7,495 nt of DNA from NCBI GenBank assembly GCA_903897155.1, contig CAIUAO010000052.1:1-7495 (forward strand), given 5' to 3'. Positions 5,608-7,495 of this stretch are shown in pieces. Both the position numbers and the translations under genes were made by a program. How positions within the stretch are numbered: position 1 is the first letter of the stretch; each line of letters starts with the position of its first letter. Under the pieces are notes generated by a model, which worked only from the letters and a program-made list of their open reading frames with translations, had not been told where the DNA came from and made no database searches. The DNA is from an uncultured Actinomycetes bacterium. GTDB taxonomy: Bacteria > Actinomycetota > Actinomycetes > Nanopelagicales > Nanopelagicaceae.

Positions 5608-7128
5608 TTAGAGATGGGCGGCAGACTCTAAGAGCGCCATCGCTGCGTTATGACCTGGAATACCACTCACACCGCCTCCACGGATGGCACCTGCGCCACA
5701 AATAAAGATATTGGGATGAGTTGTCTCAACGCCCCAAGATGCTGGTGTTCCATCTTCTCTAAAGGGAAACGACAAATCTTTATGGAAGATATTGCCCCTC
5801 GGCAACGATATTGACTCTTCTAAATCAAGAGGAGATTTCACTTCAATACATAAAGTGCCATCTGAGTTCTTTGCCAAGCACTCTTCAATGGGATCTAGAA
5901 GATATCTGTTGAGTTGGCGAAGAAGTCTTGCAGTAATTTCTTTCTTTGTTCCTTCGTTATCTTTATCAAAGAGCGCTGCAGGAGTGTGAATACCAAAGAG
6001 CGTGAGCGTCTGATAGCCAGAGGCAACGAGTTCAGGTGAAAGTATTGATGTGTCCGTGAGCGTATGGCAATACATCTCGGCGGGAATAACATCAGGGACT
6101 ATCCCTGCTGCGCTTTGTGCGTATGCCTTCTGCAGATCGCTATAACGCTCATCAAAGTGAAATGTTCCTGCAAACCCTTGCCGTGGATCTACTCCGCTTT
6201 TAAGTCTAGGAAGTTTGCGAAGAAGCATATTGATCTTTACTTGGCTTCCTTCCAATGATTTTGGTGCGGGTGTTCCCATCAACTTTGCAAGAACTTGCGG
6301 AGCGCAGTTTGCAAGGATGTATTCACCTGTGTAACTGCGCCCATCAGAACATGTCACAACTCGCTCAGATGAGATCTCTGTGACCTCGGCAGAGGTTTTA
6401 AAGGTGACACCTAGTGATGTTGCCTTATTGGTGAGCTCTTTTACTAAATGACCCATGCCGCCTTTGGGTACGCGCCACTCACCAGTGCTATTTCCTACCA
6501 AGTGATACAAGAAGCAACGATTAGCAGCAAAGTCATGCGCGTTAGCAAATGTTCCAATAAGGCCGTCAGTGAGCACAACGCCGCGCACAAGATCATTCTT
6601 AAATCGCTCTTCAATGACTTCACCTATGGGTTTTTCAATAAGTGCATCCCAAATCGGATGGCTCACCGCAGCGCGCAGCTCGCTGCGCGTTGGCAGAGGC
6701 CCCAGCATTGTTGGCGCTACTACTTGGGCAAAGTGCAGAACTTCGTTATAGAAAGTTTTCCATGAGGAGAATTCGGAATCTGAGCCTGTGAGAGCAGAAA
6801 AGCTCTCCTGGGTCTGTGAATTCCAATCACTTGAAACAAATAGCCCACCATCAACTTCAGGGGTATAGGAAGCAACATCTCGTCCAAGTGTTTCAAAGGA
6901 AAGCCCTAGATCATCAATGATCTTTTGAGGCAGTAGCGATACTAGATAGGAGTAACGCGAAAGTCTTGCCTGGAACTCAGGAAATACTTGTTGGGAGACT
7001 GTTGCACCGCCCAGAGATTCTTCTTTCTCAAGAATAACAACGCTCTTACCTGCCTTAGCTAAATAACAAGCAGCGACGAGGCCATTATGCCCACCACCGA
7101 TAATTACGACGTCATATGAGGCGCTCAT
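5608..7128 (-). CDS. FAD-dependent NAD(P)/FAD oxidoreductase, phytoene-desaturase-like (PYROXD2/COG1233 type)
   Basis: 506 aa. The N-terminus has the dinucleotide-binding fold VVIIGGGHNGLVAACYLAKAG (GxGxxG at residues 11-16), with Glu34 in ILEKEESLGGAT binding the ADP ribose. The C-terminus has the FAD-closing block CGAGAIRGGGVSGIPGHNAA (477-496), typical of carotenoid-desaturase relatives and of PYROXD2-like proteins. A WRVPKGGMGHLVKEL segment in the middle is the usual second FAD contact. The HNGL variant of the motif and the C-terminal GGGVSGIPGHN favour PYROXD2-like proteins over true CrtI; no crtB or crtE neighbour is present. The substrate is unknown. An SD-like GGAGG lies 13 nt before the ATG (7142-7146), just after the last hairpin of the upstream array. 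It is probably co-transcribed with lldD. Confidence 0.8.
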   Translation of the reverse strand: MSASYDVVIIGGGHNGLVAACYLAKAGKSVVILEKEESLGGATVSQQVFPEFQARLSRYSYLVSLLPQKIIDDLGLSFETLGRDVASYTPEVDGGLFVSSDWNSQTQESFSALTGSDSEFSSWKTFYNEVLHFAQVVAPTMLGPLPTRSELRAAVSHPIWDALIEKPIGEVIEERFKNDLVRGVVLTDGLIGTFANAHDFAANRCFLYHLVGNSTGEWRVPKGGMGHLVKELTNKATSLGVTFKTSAEVTEISSERVVTCSDGRSYTGEYILANCAPQVLAKLMGTPAPKSLEGSQVKINMLLRKLPRLKSGVDPRQGFAGTFHFDERYSDLQKAYAQSAAGIVPDVIPAEMYCHTLTDTSILSPELVASGYQTLTLFGIHTPAALFDKDNEGTKKEITARLLRQLNRYLLDPIEECLAKNSDGTLCIEVKSPLDLEESISLPRGNIFHKDLSFPFREDGTPASWGVETTHPNIFICGAGAIRGGGVSGIPGHNAAMALLESAAHL

Positions 7129-7158
7129 AGCCTAAGTATTGCCTCCAGAGAGATAAAG

Positions 7159-7194
7159 CAAAAGGACCCAAGAAATAAATCTTGGGTCCTTTTG
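7159..7194 (-). terminator. Array hairpin 3 (nearest the FAD oxidoreductase)
   Basis: A 15-bp perfect stem, CAAAAGGACCCAAGA (7159-7173) with its reverse complement (7180-7194), and a 6-nt loop (AATAAA on plus, UUUAUU on minus). On the minus strand it ends CCTTTTGCTTTATC, a fair U-rich tail. It lies 30 nt before the ATG at 7128, with the SD-like GGAGG in between. A working terminator here would stop transcripts just before the gene unless read-through is controlled or a promoter lies inside. Confidence 0.75.
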
Positions 7195-7234
7195 TAGAAC
7201 ATCCCACTGACTACGGGGAGTTTGACTCTACTCC
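7194..7234 (-). repeat. Conserved box, copy 3
   Basis: Identical over 41 nt to copy 1 (7398-7438). In minus-strand RNA it begins GGAGUAGAGUC and ends AUGUUCUAC. GUAGA and UCUAC can close a stem, and inner UCCC/GGGA pairs can form with a bulge, leaving an apical loop with GUAGUCAG. It sits directly 5' of hairpin 3, like the sensing half of an attenuator; that role is inference. Confidence 0.7.
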
Positions 7235-7262
7235 CTTTAAAGTTAATTTCCACTGAGAAAAG

Positions 7263-7298
7263 AGAAGAGGCCCGGAAAATAAATCCCGGACCTCTTCT
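7263..7298 (-). terminator. Array hairpin 2
   Basis: Stem 7263-7275 with 7286-7298, 13 positions with a single C-A mismatch (7271/7290) that becomes G-U in the minus-strand RNA. The apical part is slightly wider than in the other copies because A7276 cannot pair with C7285. On the minus strand it is followed by CTTCTCTTTTC, a U-rich tail. Confidence 0.75.
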
Positions 7299-7336
7299 AG
7301 AACATCCCCACTGACTAAGGACTTCGACTCTACTCC
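7297..7336 (-). repeat. Conserved box, copy 2 (divergent)
   Basis: A 40-nt version of the box. It keeps GGAGUAGAGUC, UAGUCAGUGGG and AUGUUCUA but changes the centre (GAAGUCCUU in place of AAACUCCCCG) and has indels relative to the other two. Outer UAGA/UCUA pairing and an inner UCC/GGA remain possible. Confidence 0.65.
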
Positions 7337-7365
7337 TTTTACAAAGAATCGCTAGTAGAAAAGAG

Positions 7366-7397
7366 AAGAGGCCCGGGAAATAAATCCCGGACCTCTT
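7366..7397 (-). terminator. Array hairpin 1 (farthest from the gene)
   Basis: Stem 7366-7378 with 7385-7397, 13 positions, again with one C-A mismatch (7372/7391) that is G-U on the minus strand, and the same 6-nt loop. It differs from hairpin 2 by one base within the stem-loop core. The minus-strand tail is CTCTTTTC. Confidence 0.75.
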
Positions 7398-7438
7398 GTA
7401 GAACATCCCACTGACTACGGGGAGTTTGACTCTACTCC
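7398..7438 (-). repeat. Conserved box, copy 1
   Basis: First box in the direction of transcription, identical to copy 3. It begins right after the A/T-rich stretch that holds the candidate promoter and would therefore be close to the 5' end of the transcript. Confidence 0.7.
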
Positions 7439-7442
7439 ACAA

Positions 7443-7474
7443 GTAATAGTTATTCACACTCACAACATCGAAAA
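7443..7474 (-). promoter_or_regulatory. Candidate promoter driving the array toward the FAD oxidoreductase
   Basis: On the minus strand TTTTCG (7474-7469) and TAACTA (7452-7447) are separated by 16 nt, with a predicted start near 7440, just before box 1. TATTAC (7448-7443) is an alternative -10. Both elements are weak, and the region to the right is cut by the window end (7475-7495 shows no other recognisable feature). Confidence 0.25.
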
Positions 7475-7495
7475 GTTTTTCACACTTCCACTTCC

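Larger units (their letters stand above)
7159..7438 (-). repeat. Three-copy tandem array, 102-nt period, of box plus terminator-like hairpin
   Basis: In minus-strand order each unit is a box of about 41 nt (7438-7398, 7336-7297, 7234-7194), then a hairpin with loop UUUAUU (7397-7366, 7298-7263, 7194-7159), then U-rich sequence. The box ends recur at 7234, 7336 and 7438, exactly 102 nt apart. The first and third boxes are identical over 41 nt. The array fills the 5' region of the FAD oxidoreductase gene, leaving 30 nt between the last hairpin and its ATG. The spacer sequences (7235-7260, 7337-7360) are unlike each other, so only box and hairpin are conserved. Tandem attenuators, tandem small RNAs with their own terminators, or a mobile hairpin element are the readings I consider. 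I do not recognise the family. Confidence 0.85.

Noticed and set aside
5608..7128. Classical phytoene desaturase CrtI
   Set aside because: The N- and C-terminal motifs fit PYROXD2-like oxidoreductases better, and no carotenoid genes flank it.
7159..7438. CRISPR array
   Set aside because: Only three units, the conserved part is about 75 nt with internal hairpins and terminator tails, the spacers are short and A/T-rich, and no cas genes are nearby.
7125..7463. A 112-codon minus-strand frame from GTG at 7463 whose stop overlaps the FAD oxidoreductase start by 4 nt, containing a repeated SRVKLPVVSGMFYKR segment
   Set aside because: The frame stays open because the repeat period (102) is a multiple of three. 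Indels in box 2 shift the frame so its peptide is unrelated to that of the other copies, while the RNA pairing is preserved. Selection is on the RNA, not on a protein.

Overview
The window looks like a chromosomal segment of an actinomycete (Actinomycetota) with moderate GC, plausibly a streamlined freshwater lineage such as the Nanopelagicales (acI). The lineage call is inference. It rests on the colinear resemblance of the lactate dehydrogenase to the mycobacterial LldD2 type as I remember it, the compact spacing, and genes preceded by weak or no Shine-Dalgarno (SD) sites. There are seven complete protein genes and the first 44 codons of an eighth. No transposase, integrase, tRNA, rRNA or CRISPR array is visible.

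Left part (1-1671): the N-terminus of a cyclopropane-fatty-acid synthase runs off the left edge on the minus strand. It is divergent from a MalY/PatB-type PLP enzyme (C-S beta-lyase), which is followed 3 bp later by a small one-helix membrane protein with a DUF2007-like tail.

Middle part (1672-4336): a 177-bp leader with strong potential for nested helices and start-codon sequestration precedes a SatP/YaaH acetate transporter. A 14-bp perfect hairpin separates it from an acetamidase/formamidase. A short-chain dehydrogenase follows 26 bp later, and a bidirectional terminator closes the region. Acetamidase releases acetate and ammonia, so a neighbouring acetate-family transporter suggests a small amide/acetate module.

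Right part (4337-7495), all minus strand: an FAD-dependent phytoene-desaturase-like oxidoreductase is followed 47 bp later by FMN-dependent L-lactate dehydrogenase, probably as one operon. Upstream of them (7159-7438) lies a three-copy tandem array with an exact 102-nt period. Each copy has a conserved box of about 41 nt and then a terminator-like hairpin with a constant loop. The stems differ in sequence but keep pairing through five compensatory changes, and the one remaining mismatch becomes a G-U pair only in the minus-strand RNA. I read this as a selected, minus-strand structured RNA array (tandem attenuators, or tandem small RNAs) ahead of the oxidoreductase-lldD operon. It is the most unusual element here, and I do not recognise it as a known RNA family.
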